From Sipunculus nudus (Eukaryota > Annelida > Sipuncula > Golfingiida > Sipunculidae), in contig CM049316.1 in the NCBI GenBank assembly GCA_026874595.1, positions 13,072,839 through 13,136,838 of the forward strand: a DNA stretch of 64,000 bases, in the 5' to 3' direction. Below the pieces are notes generated by a model. It ran no database searches, was not told where the DNA came from, and saw only the letters and a program-made list of their open reading frames with translations. Shown in pieces: positions 45,401-54,400 of this stretch; within the stretch, counting starts at the first letter, position 1, and each line of letters starts with the position of its first letter. The position numbers and the translations under genes were made by a program.

Positions 45401-47626
45401 CCTGAACCATTAGTCTGTATGTGTAGCAGCTAGGCATTTGTTTAGTCCGCACTATATTGTCTGGTCATAATGAGAAGCCAAAATCCAATCTCAGAAATTT
45501 TAAGTATCATCCTATGTCAGTTCAAAAAAGAAAAAGCTAAACAGAATCAATCAGTGAAAGCTGTGTGATGAGACCACCTGTGTGACTGGCTTAAGGTTAG
45601 TCTTAACTCATGGGTGGTTTTATAAGACAGGTCAGTTATAGCCAAATAGAATGCTTTTGGGTCACTCAAAGGTGGTCTACAAAGACAGGTGATCTTTCAG
45701 ACAGGTTCCACTGTTATTACATTTGTTGACCAGCACAATCAAGGGAATGTAAATTCAGATTTTATAAACGATTTACCTTTGTTATCTTTCATTTTATATA
45801 TGCAATATATTGTATTTTGTGTTTAATGTCTGAAATGTACAACATATATATTTGATACATGTTCCCATGCATAGGTGCATACATAACAATCACAGTACCG
45901 GTATATAAAATTTGTATCCATTGTGTATGACGATAAGTATATTTGTTTCCCTCATCTTTAATGGGCTGACTATATGTGTGATCTTTCACCTATATCAAAT
46001 TATTGTTCATATTACCTTTATGAATACAATTTGATTATATTTCACTTTTCAAATAATTGTTCAAATTATCAAATTATTGTTTATGACATTTTCTTTCTGA
46101 ATAAAATATGATCATATTTCACTTTTTAAATTATTGTTCAAATTATCAAATTATTGTTTATGACATTTTCTTTCTGAATACAATATGATGGTATTTTCCT
46201 TTTCCAACAGGTACATATGTTCTGTCTTACGTAAGATCATGTTTATACATTTGATGACTGTTGATATTTTGTAGGCACCATCGGATCATTTTGTTACGGC
46301 GACCAAAACTGCAAGACCCTGGGAGACAATGGAATATGTGTGAACAGAAAATGTCAAAACAGTAAGGCATTTCTTTATTGTTGTTGTATATTAAAAAAAG
46401 GCTCATCATATATACAAAGCAAAAAACATAATTAATCATAGGGTAAATCTGTTTTTACTCAGTGATGCTGGGCTTGGGTCTTTAGACTCACAAATGGACT
46501 TAAGTTCACTAGGACTTTGACTCATTGGACCTAAACTCAGGTTGTATTTGGACTCAGAAGTAAGAACCTGGAAAATCAGGTAAAGTTCAAAATGGAATTA
46601 AGACTGGAAAACACACTACAAAGATTTAGATGTCTGTTAAAATATCTTTTTCTTATATCAGAAAAGTCCCTAATCTCCTCTTGCTTTACCCTGGGAGTTG
46701 CCTCTAAATATAATTTAACAACTGAAAAGTATGAGTCAGTTCACATAATATACCAGTGAAAATCTCAACTTCATCTTTTCTATGAAGATATTTTTACTCC
46801 ACTGGGGCTAAAGTTCAATAAGACTAAGACTCAATAAGGAAGACTTGAACTCAAGGACTTGAACTTAACTGGTCAGGACTAGCTAGAACTGCACTGGGAC
46901 TGCGAAATGACTGCAGCAGCATATTATTATTTGCCTTTAAATAACAGAGATGGTGGCAGCAGTGATCTTGGCTCAGCAGGAGATCTTATAATACCTGAAT
47001 GCTAGTTAGCTATAGCATTAATAATAACAAAATTTGATCTTTTATGGTCATGTAGGTAGTGGCACTTGATCTGTTATGGCTGCAGGATAGACATTATGAG
47101 CATGTTAAATACAATCTATTAAGTCTTTTGACCTCTGACCTCATTACATATGTGCAAATTTTGTAAAGAAACAGACTCAGGTCAGACACTTTATACATAA
47201 ATTAATAGTGAGTTTAATTAAATTCCATCACATTAATGGTAAGGTATAAAGCAATACCTCATTGAACTCTAGAGACCTCTGATCTCATTAAATATGTGTG
47301 GATATTGCTAAGAATAGATTTCAGGTGAGAAATTTATTGGTAAAATATTCATGGTGAATATCATGAAAATCCTTTAAATTCCTGATAAATTATTGTGGCA
47401 AACAACAAATGTTAAAGATGGACAGTCAGCAGGAAGGACATACCATACTACAAACTTCTAAAAGTTGAGCATATAAAAATGCAAAACAAACAAGGCTAAA
47501 CAATGTATATATCTGTTATTGTCATGAACATAAATATTTTATATGATTATGCTTGTAGATGCTGTTGGACTGACAGTGACAGCAACAACTTTACTGATAG
47601 CAGTGCTCCTGACTGTTTTGCTGTAG
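34259..47626 (+). CDS. Cysteine-rich EB/EGF-like module surface protein, paralogue 3
   Basis: Exons 34259-34267 (tentative), 34578-34611, 42402-42557, 43047-43421, 44232-44360, 44948-45121, 46275-46361 and 47559-47626 splice in frame to TAG. The layout equals paralogue 2: signal peptide, 7-Cys, 12-Cys, 6-Cys, 7-Cys, 4-Cys and hydrophobic tail, with 36 cysteines aligned and all introns from the signal exon onward in phase 1. Differences: the 12-Cys module is five residues longer, the 6-Cys module five residues shorter in its second loop, and intron 2 has grown to 7.8 kb through a LINE fragment and a hairpin-ended element. The tail (N-N-A, then hydrophobic to the last residue) fits GPI attachment. 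A tandem TAG TAA double stop closes the frame. Molecular function is unknown; an extracellular, membrane-tethered, disulfide-rich protein is the supported statement. Confidence 0.88.
34578..34611 (+). CDS. Paralogue 3 signal-peptide exon
   Basis: 34 bp between TTCTGCAG and GTAAGT encoding VTFVVLTFVST plus one base. The next exon continues A-N-A-K, so signal peptidase cleavage is likely at or just after that A-N-A. Same phases (0 in, 1 out) as the paralogue 2 exon at 16529. Confidence 0.75.
35066..36290 (+). pseudogene. 5'-truncated, inactive LINE (reverse transcriptase ORF2 fragment)
   Basis: Begins within the reverse-transcriptase palm (LAPTLFSMM) and carries the catalytic F-A-D-D box (35261-35272), a KKTEVM motif, and D-K-F-T-YLGS. 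The frame shifts near 35550, continues as LGTKIQVHKAL and YGCETW in another frame, and meets stops near 35714. It then resumes with NIRWQDKVLD and SIYTI, and ends with a C2H2 finger remnant (K-C-P-T-C-G, about 36124-36190). Endonuclease and the first half of the reverse transcriptase are absent, so the copy is dead. It is a non-LTR retrotransposon of the endonuclease/reverse-transcriptase type common in mollusc and fish genomes; the clade was not determined. Confidence 0.88.
36480..36645 (+). repeat. Short dispersed repeat fragment
   Basis: Contains CTTGTCCGGAATATCGAG, AAGCGGGGTATTTG and ends GGTTTCACTGTA. Similar ending and theme (TTCGCTATACCGAGG, GGTTTACTGTA) at 28440-28491. Probably fragments of one old short element. 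Confidence 0.45.
36828..36988 (+). repeat. 160-bp direct repeat F, copy 1
   Basis: Highly similar to 39437-39597, sharing GACATTGTAGGAGTTTTTCT and AAGTTGAAGCACAATACC. Both copies lie in intron 2 of paralogue 3. Confidence 0.88.
37530..38502 (+). mobile_element. Family A hairpin-ended element, copy 1 (~0.97 kb)
   Basis: Left end: palindrome GGCACC-GCA-GGTGCC (37541-37555), then GTATCGCCAGAC (37559-37570). Right end: hairpin GTATCTCCAGAC-TAT-GTCTGGCGATAC (38474-38500). The outer arm is the exact inverse of the left motif; the inner arm has one mismatch. A (GCG)n tract at about 38437-38455 precedes the right hairpin. The interior has about three diverged units of ~325 bp marked by GGTCATGACC at about 37668, 37997 and 38320. 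No mobility protein is encoded. It interrupts repeat D. Confidence 0.85.
37578..37591 (+). repeat. poly-C homopolymer
   Basis: About 14 C in a row, just inside the left end of family A copy 1. It is absent from copy 2, so probably a later expansion. Confidence 0.9.
39437..39597 (+). repeat. 160-bp direct repeat F, copy 2
   Basis: Second copy of 36828-36988, same orientation, differing by scattered substitutions and small indels. Confidence 0.88.
41143..41185 (+). repeat. 21-bp tandem pair
   Basis: ATCAGTGTCAGGGAAAGC repeated twice with a 3-bp spacer (CAC). It produces a repeated peptide in an otherwise unsupported open frame. Confidence 0.8.
42402..42557 (+). CDS. Paralogue 3 exon: 7-Cys module
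   Basis: 156 bp, phase 1-1; cysteine spacing identical to paralogue 2 exon 17672-17827. Begins A-N-A-K-T-Y-C, which contains the probable signal cleavage region. Confidence 0.92.
43047..43421 (+). CDS. Paralogue 3 exon: 12-Cys module
   Basis: 375 bp, phase 1-1. Shares [33 protein letters not shown] and GRK-E-P-T-C-V-P with paralogue 2. Five extra residues lie between the conserved cysteines. Confidence 0.92.
43440..44130 (+). repeat. ~31-bp pyrimidine-rich tandem repeat in intron 4
   Basis: About twenty imperfect units of AACCTCATCTCTCTTTAACC plus TCATCATCTTTG. The array starts about 20 bp after the donor of the 12-Cys exon and ends about 100 bp before the next acceptor, so it makes up nearly the whole intron. 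Confidence 0.9.
44232..44360 (+). CDS. Paralogue 3 exon: 6-Cys EB-like module (short form)
   Basis: 129 bp, phase 1-1; C-x5-C-x5-C-x4-C-x1-C-x12-C, five residues shorter than the paralogues in the loop between the second and third cysteine. Keeps CLKNSDC and the terminal N-G-T sequon. Confidence 0.92.
44948..45121 (+). CDS. Paralogue 3 exon: 7-Cys module (second)
   Basis: 174 bp, phase 1-1, beginning ALAYG. Seven cysteines aligned with the other two; GLVCGD-F-C replaces GLVCG-[DE]-T-C. Confidence 0.92.
45122..46274 (+). other. Intron 6 of paralogue 3
   Basis: Mostly unassigned AT-rich sequence. A duplicated segment of about 87 bp is present at 46020-46200. Confidence 0.6.
46020..46200 (+). 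repeat. 87-bp tandem duplication in intron 6
   Basis: Two adjacent units sharing CAAATTATCAAATTATTGTT and GACATTTTCTTTCTGAATA, with a partial diverged third unit before them. Confidence 0.85.
46275..46361 (+). CDS. Paralogue 3 exon: 4-Cys module
   Basis: 87 bp, phase 1-1; C-x5-C-x8-C-x4-C with GDQNCK. Last residues R-K-C-Q-N. Confidence 0.92.
47120..47440 (+). repeat. Repeat G, copy in intron 7 of paralogue 3
   Basis: Two units of about 150 bp, each opening with GACCTCTGACCTCATTA-like sequence and containing AAATATGTGTGGAT, ending with a GGACAGTCAGCAGGAAGGACA stretch. The same organisation appears at 62380-62700. Confidence 0.7.
47559..47626 (+). CDS. Paralogue 3 terminal exon: hydrophobic tail
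   Basis: 68 bp after GCTTGTAG; N-A-V-G then a run of Thr, Leu, Ile, Val and Ala ending TVLL, then TAG directly followed by TAA. GPI-signal-like. Confidence 0.88.
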
Positions 47627-48254
47627 TAATGCTGCAATACATGCTGGGCCGGACCCTTCTACGATGATGTATTCAGGTTTATTGATTGACTGCGCTTACA
47701 GTGCAGTGTGTATGATTAATTGTCATATTGCATGATCCAGGATGTTACTACATGGCTGTGAATCTGTTTAAATATCGCAAACTGTGCATGTAACAATGAA
47801 CATTATGGAGGAATCACTATTCCATAGGTGCTTGATATCTTATATCTTATAATACAAATTGATTAGTAAATCAATGCTGATGTTGGACACAAAGTTTTAA
47901 ATCGGTGCAAATATCTAGTGTTATATTAAATAGGTCTGTATATCAAAATACACTGCTGCACTCATACACTGAAATACACATAAAATTTCATATCAGTATC
48001 TCTGTTCTGATACACCAATGATGTTATCACCCAGCTTTATAATTTAAGGAGACATAAAACATCAAATGAGTCTCTCATACCATATAAAGCATGTTAAGTT
48101 AATCATGATTGGTCAGAAACAAGTTAAACAACATCTGATTGGCTAATAGTTTGGAAAAATATTTTATTGATAAAGATCAATAATATATTGATCTTTTGCA
48201 ATAGGAATCTTGTTCATCTTTCTATGAACATGGAAAACACTAGCTTGGAATTTA

Positions 48255-48258
<4 letters not shown>

Positions 48259-48343
<85 letters not shown>
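48259..48343 (+). repeat. (TA)n microsatellite
   Basis: About 42 uninterrupted TA units, about 630 bp downstream of the paralogue 3 stop. Confidence 0.95.
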
Positions 48344-48347
<4 letters not shown>

Positions 48348-49028
48348 ATATGTATATCATATATCATGAATTTTACTGTGAGCAATGTGTTGCCACATAC
48401 ATCACACTGGCAGTGTATTAAGTTGTGTTAAAGCCTCATTTATGCTGTATGATGTTTTCATCATGTTTGTAGTCCTACCCTTTTCAACGAGGCCTTCTGA
48501 TAAATGGAGCATGAATGGTTTATTCCTAAACCCCTGTGAAGGTCACTTTGATTGAAGTTCCCTTTATGATGAGATACACAGGGGATTTACCACATGAAAT
48601 CACAATATAAGTACACAGTTGATCAATAATGTTCATCACAGTCTAACACCACAGCCAACTCTGTGTTACCTCCTATTATTAGCATATCTATTGCCTTGGT
48701 ATACTGTTCACTGGTGGGGGGCTTTGTGGCAGGTTCACGTTTCTCTCTTCAAGTATTACTATACCTTGACCTAAGTCTCAGGGGTAACTACCAACAGACA
48801 CTCCCGCTGCCCTGGCTACCCCAGCCCCATCATCAATACACCACAAACATCTCTGTGTGTACACTTGCAGTGCGTAGAGATGTACACACTTTCATACTAA
48901 CATGTTAAACCACCCCATGTCTTCCAATCAATAGTGATCAAACAGGGTATTCAGGAGGCAAGTCTTAATGTGCAGCCCACGTCCTGCTCTGATATAATAA
49001 ACAACCTTTGACCCAAAGCAATGCCACC

Positions 49029-49124
49029 ATGGCAACAGAAGTTCAAACTTTGATTGAAAAGCAGGCAGATTATCTTACAACCACAAGCAGGAGATTTTCC
49101 AAAAGTAAATTTGAAGATCAATAA
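49029..49124 (+). CDS. Very short open frame with strong start context
   Basis: CCACCATGG start (ATG 49029-49031), 31 codons, TAA. The predicted peptide starts MATEVQTLIEKQ and is charged and partly helical in composition. It has no family match that I recognise. Chance is the default explanation, with a first coding exon of an unseen gene as the alternative. Confidence 0.15.
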   Translation: MATEVQTLIEKQADYLTTTSRRFSKSKFEDQ

Positions 49125-50317
49125 AGCAGCTTTTCTAAAGCTACTTATGGTCACTGACCTATAAAATAGCCCAAGGGTTAACAGCAAATGCTATACCAAA
49201 TCTTAAATCCAGTTATGCACACACTCTATATTCATACTGTCATTTTAAATACCTGTCATAACAGCTAAAGAGATTTCACAACATAACTAATGTTTAAACA
49301 TGAAGAACCTTCAATGAAATTCTGATATCTTAACTCTAATTCACTTAAATATAAATGTCCCACAGAAAAGGTAGGCAGAGAATGAGATGAATATTGGAAA
49401 TTCACATTTACAATAAAACTGAGACTTTGTTTTACAATTTCACCTCTGATTTAATAACATTAATTAAAATGAAATGCCTTTATTCCTTATACATTTGACA
49501 TTATGAAAAACTTCATTCACCTGATCAAAGATGTTTTATTTTATTTTAGCATGACTCTAAATAAAGGCTAGCAACTATAATTAAATGAAAATGTTCTTAA
49601 AATTATTTATAGTCTATCATAAATGTAATTTATCTTATTCCTGAGTTTTTTTTTATTCACCCGCATCCATATTGTGTCCCTGTCACTGAGTCATGTATAT
49701 AATTGGTGCTCTGCAGTATATGTGTAAACTTTCACAGCTATGGTACAAAAATTCAGACAACTTTGTGAGATTAAAAATTCATGGTTTTGTGCACAAAAAC
49801 AGTGTGGTGAGGGCTTACTAGTCTGGTACCTTTCAGATTGAGCAATGTCTGAAAAGTGTAAGCCTTTAAATGGATGAGATCCTGTTTACCAAACTTTTTT
49901 TATTTTTCAAACTGATTCTTGTCAGAAACACTGATGATTGTTTTTACTCTTGTCTATGACACTGATAATTGTATTGGTGTTCTTTATCAATATAAGGTGC
50001 TAATCCTAATATAATAATTACATCCATGGGTACCATTTCTGCCAGGCTAAGGTGCTCCTTGTTACTGGTGCTATTATATATGATTTAACATATATACATG
50101 TTTAAACAAATTTCTTGACTGAGTTTACACTGTCATATTTCAATAAATGTACAAAATGACTGCTTTGATTTTTTAATCATTTTTCAAGGTGAAATGTTTT
50201 GAATGAAAAGTTGAAATGTGAATGAGTGGATTCTTAATACACAGGTTTTCGTTAAGGTTTTGAGTCCTCTGAAAAGGGTTTTCCTTTGTGCCAGTTGAAG
50301 GAGCAGGAGAAATATGG

Positions 50318-50772
50318 CAGTAGTAGTAGCAGTAGTAGTAGCAGTAACAGTAGAAGAAGTAGTAGTAGAAGTAGTAATAGTAGTAGCAGTAGTAGAAATA
50401 GTAGTAGTAAAAGTAGTAGTAGTAGTAACAGTAGAAGAAGTAGTAGTAGAAGAAGTAGTAATAGTAGTAGTAGAATAATAGTAGTAGCAGTAGTAGAAAT
50501 AGTAGTAGTAAAAGTAGCAGTAGTAGTAATAGTAGTAATAAAAGTAGTAGTTGAAGTAGTAATAATAGTAGTAGCAGTAGTAGAAATAGTAGTAGTAAAA
50601 GTAGCAGTAGTAGTAATAGTAGTAATAAAAGTAGTAGTTGAAGTAGTAATAAAAGTAGTAGTTGAAGTAGTAATAATAGTACTAGCAGTAACAGTAGAAG
50701 TAGTGGTAGCAGTGATAGTAGTAGAAAAAGTTGTAGTAGCATTAACAGTAGTAGTAATAGTAGTAGTAAAAT
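50318..50772 (+). repeat. (TAG)n trinucleotide array, left
   Basis: About 455 bp of AGT/TAG triplets with C, A and G variants. An internal block of about 108 bp (TAGCAGTAGTAGAAATAGTA to TAGTAGTTGAAGTAG) is duplicated at about 50480 and 50570. Long poly-Leu, poly-Ser or poly-Thr frames here are artefacts. It directly abuts the truncated start of the LINE at 50773. Confidence 0.95.
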
Positions 50773-53730
50773 GTAGGGCAGGTCTGGATTTTTTCTCAAA
50801 GTTGCAGCTCATCAAATTTTACACTCTTTAGCCCTTATTTAACCTTTCCCTCCATACTGCATGGTAAAATCCCTGCAGACTGGAAGACCGCTAGGATTAC
50901 TCCTATATACAAAGGATCTGGCAGTTAGGATGATCCAAATAACTACCGACCTATTTCAGTAAAGGGTCATGTACCAAAAATACTAGAAAAGTTTGTAAAA
51001 TCAGGCCTTATTACTTATTAGGGTAATAATGATCTATTTACAGATAAAGAATCTGCATACCTTCCATGCAGATCAGCTTCATTTGCCTTGTATTCTATAG
51101 TCAATGAATGCTCAATCAATACAAATACCAACTAGACATTTCTTGGCACCACTGGTGCCATAGTATCGCCAGACAAATAAGGTTTTGTGGTATTTTGTTG
51201 ATATAATGTGATGTATTTGTATTTTAGCAATGAATGTGAGAAACATTTGTACAAAATATAGGAATATTTAAAGTGAAGGCAATTGTTATGTAAAAGGTTA
51301 TGTATAAATAGAAGTATATATTTAATGATGTATTGAGTTGTATATGTATGTTTGGAGTAACTTGTTTGAGAAATAAACTGCATTCCAAAATATCCAACAT
51401 TTGAAAAAAAAATTAAATTAAAAAAAAAATTTAAATTAAATTAAATTTTAAAATTAAATTTAAAATTAAATATACCTCATTCCATAAACCATATCTATAT
51501 ACATGCATAACATGAAAGAAATCTGTCCATTACTGTTTGACTTATAATGCTCACAGTATATACTGTCAAGTGGCAATGATGGGGTATTCAAAGGCGCAAA
51601 AGACAAGAAAAGGACAACAGGTGGCGCCACCTATCTTCTGCAAAAGACAAAACTAAAACCAAGATCTTCCGTCAACTTGATTTTTGGACCAATCCATGCA
51701 TCCCTTTTTAAGATATTCATGATTTTATGTGATTTTCACCATATATGGTAATATTCAAGGTCAAAGCCACTCTCAAAGGAAAGGTCATGACCCCAATTTT
51801 AATATATATCATCCCATAACCCATACCTATGTACATGCATAATATTAAAGAAATCTGTCAATCAGTTTTTGACTTGTGATGCTAAAAGTACTGTCAAGTG
51901 GCAATGATGGGGGTATTAAACGGCACAAAAACAAGAAAAGGATACTAGGTGGCACCACCAGTTTCCGGTACATGACATCACTATCCAAGATCTTTGTCCA
52001 ACTTGATTTTTGGATAAATCCATGAAAGATTTCTTGAGATATTTAAGAATTTGTGTGATTTTCCCCAAAAATGGATTTATTCAAGGTCAAGGTCACTCTC
52101 CTAGTTGAGGTCATGACCCCATTTTAAATAGGCTTCGTCCTCTCACCTATATCTATAAATGTGTCAAGTTTGAAAAAGATCCTTGAAATATTTTTTGAGT
52201 TATTGTGTCCAAAAGAAATCTCTGCGGCGGTGGCGGCGGCGGTGCAACCGTGCCTAAACAGTAGTATCTCCAGACTATGTCTGGCCATACAATAACGATA
52301 CTGCAGCATGTCTTACTGATATGTGGAAAGGTTTTGATAGCCTTAATCATAACATTTTGCTCACTTAAATGAAAAAGTATGGTGTTGAAGATATCCCATT
52401 ATTACCGTTCAATAATTACTTATCTTATACGAAATAGGTTGTTTACTCAAATCAAGTTCTGCCTTAAGGAGTGCACTTTGGATATAGGCACTCCACAAGG
52501 CACTGTGCTTGGGCCAATTTTGTTCCTTATGTACCTTAATGACCATCCCCTGTTCCTCCATGATAAATGTGTTATTTATGTTGATGATATTACTATTTAT
52601 GGGTCTGTACATTCAGTTAATAAAGCTAGTGAATTACTACAGGCACAAATTAATATTGTGCTTGACTGGGTTAGGGATAATAATTGGCTGTGTATCAATC
52701 CTCAAAAATCTAAAAGGGTATTATTTGGCCCTAAATAGAAAACTGGACAAGATCATCAAAGTATTTTGATTGATAATATCAACATAGCACCAGTAGATCA
52801 TACTAAACTTTTAGGCATTTTTATTGAATCTGGTCTTACCTGAAAAAATCATATAAAACATGTCTGTGATAAAGTCACTTTTAAACTTGGTCTACTTTTT
52901 AGACTTAGTCAGATTTTAGATACCTCAAGTTTACAAACTTTATACTATGCTTTCATTCAGAGCCACATAGATCATTGCATATCCATTTGAGGAAGTTCTT
53001 CCAAAACTCATCTATCACAACTTCAAAACATCAAAATATGGCTGCTTGAGTTGTTTCTAGAACTTTTAATACTGATGTATCCTTTTATTCAAACCTTGCG
53101 TGGGATGAACTTTCATCAAAGATACCAATATTTTATTTACTTCACCGTTTTTAAATGCCTGACTGGTAATGCATCTAGTTCGTTTACACATGCATTCAAC
53201 TTTGTAAACACTTAGTATCAAACTTGCTTCTCTCAAGGTTTCAATTTATCTCTACCAAAACCAAAAAAAAGATTCCTTTAAAGCAAGTCTCACATATGCC
53301 AGGCCAAGCAATACGAATGTACTCCCTTTGAGTGTGAAAACTGCCAATAATATTAGCCAATTAAAATATCTGTACAAGCAGTTAATTCAGTAAGTTTTAG
53401 AATCCATATGTATTAATCCATTATCAACTATAATACTACGACTTAAACTAATAATTAATGGCATATAAGATAATTATAGATAATTTTTATAACTTGATGT
53501 AATGACTTTACCATAGCTCCTATGTGTATAATTTTATACATTTAATTGTATTGCATTTGTTTTTTATTGTAAAATGTGAAATATTTTGTCATAAATTCAC
53601 ATGTTTGCATATATTTTTGTTCATTTGTGTTAAACCATGCATGTATGCTCTGAATTGTTTTAGTCCAGGACCTGATAGAAAAACAGCTTATGCTGAATAG
53701 GTTATCCTGGTGAAATATGCATTATAAATA
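50773..53730 (+). pseudogene. Inactive LINE (CR1/jockey-like reverse transcriptase) split by a family A element
   Basis: Before the insertion, 50773-51130 encodes an A-G-L-D and V-A-A-H-Q-I region, A-D-W-K-T-A-R-I-T-P-I-YKGSG and N-N-Y-R-P-I-S-V, the front of a reverse transcriptase palm, with stops. After it, 52293-53400 continues with F-D-S-L-NHNILL, GTPQGTVLGP, the catalytic Y-V-D-D (52577-52588), LLGI-F-I and ILDTSSLQTLYYA. There are stops and frameshifts. The 5' part (endonuclease, ORF1) is missing. The 3' end has a short (AATA)n tail at about 53725-53740 leading into another TAG array. GTPQG and YVDD fit a CR1/jockey-type non-LTR element. Confidence 0.88.
51131..52292 (+). mobile_element. 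Family A hairpin-ended element, copy 2 (~1.16 kb), inside a LINE
   Basis: Left end: GGCACC-ACT-GGTGCC (51145-51159), then GTATCGCCAGAC (51163-51174). Right end: GTATCTCCAGAC-TAT-GTCTGGCCATAC (52264-52290). The palindrome stems are identical to copy 1 while the loop differs. A (GCG)n-type tract lies at about 52224-52243. Interior units carry TATTCAAGGTCAA and GGTCATGACCCC as in copy 1, and one intact GGTGGCGCCACC. The left internal segment (51180-51480) differs from copy 1. The insertion separates two adjoining parts of the LINE coding region. Confidence 0.85.
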
Positions 53731-53734
53731 AATA

Positions 53735-54400
53735 AATAAAAGTAGCAGTAGTGGTAGTAGTAGTAGTAGTAGTAGTAGTAACAGCAATAGTAACAGAAAT
53801 AGTAGTAGCAGTTGTATTAACAATAGTAGAAGTAGTAGTAGTAGTAGCAGTTGTAGTATAAGTAGTAGTAGCAAAAGTAGTAGCAGTAGTAGTAGTAATA
53901 GTAGTAGTAGTAAAACTAGTAGTAGTAGTAGAAGTAGTAGTAGGATAGTAGAATAACAATAGTAGTAGTAATAGTGATAGTGGTAGTAGTAGTGATAGTT
54001 ATGATAGTAGTAGTAATAAAAGTAGTAGTAAGAGTAATAATAGTAGTAGAAGTAGTAGTAATAATAATAGTAGTAGTAGTAGTAGTAGTAGTAGTAATAA
54101 AAGTAACAATAGTAGTAGTAGTAGAAGTAGTAGTAGGATAGTAAAATAACAATAGTAGTAGTAATAGTGATAGTGGTAGTAGTAGTGATAGTTATGATAG
54201 TAGTAGTAATAATAGTAGTAGTAGTAGTAGAAGCAGTAGTAGTAGTAGCAGTAGTAGTAGTAGCAGTAGTAAAAGTAACAATAGTAGTAGTAGTAGCAGA
54301 AGTAGAAGTAGTAGTAAAAGTAACAGTAGTAGTAGTAATAGTAGTACCAGTAGTAATATAGTAATAGTAGTAGAAGTAGTAGTAGTAAAAGTAGTACAAG
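53735..54400 (+). repeat. (TAG)n trinucleotide array, right
   Basis: About 660 bp of TAG/AGT triplets. A block of about 194 bp starting at ATAACAATAGTAGTAGTAAT (53953) is duplicated at 54147. It follows the LINE 3' tail. No coding meaning. Confidence 0.95.

Larger units (their letters stand above)
47627..50310. other. Region downstream of paralogue 3
   Basis: No family-supported gene. It holds the TA repeat and a 31-codon open frame with a strong start context at 49029-49124. No canonical AATAAA was found close behind the paralogue 3 stop; CATAAA at about 48053 is a possible variant signal. Confidence 0.4.

Noticed and set aside
50173..50831. Open frames of about 180-208 codons rich in Leu, Ser, Thr or Tyr
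   Set aside because: Translation of the (TAG)n array and its complement in several frames. The same applies to 53702-54509.
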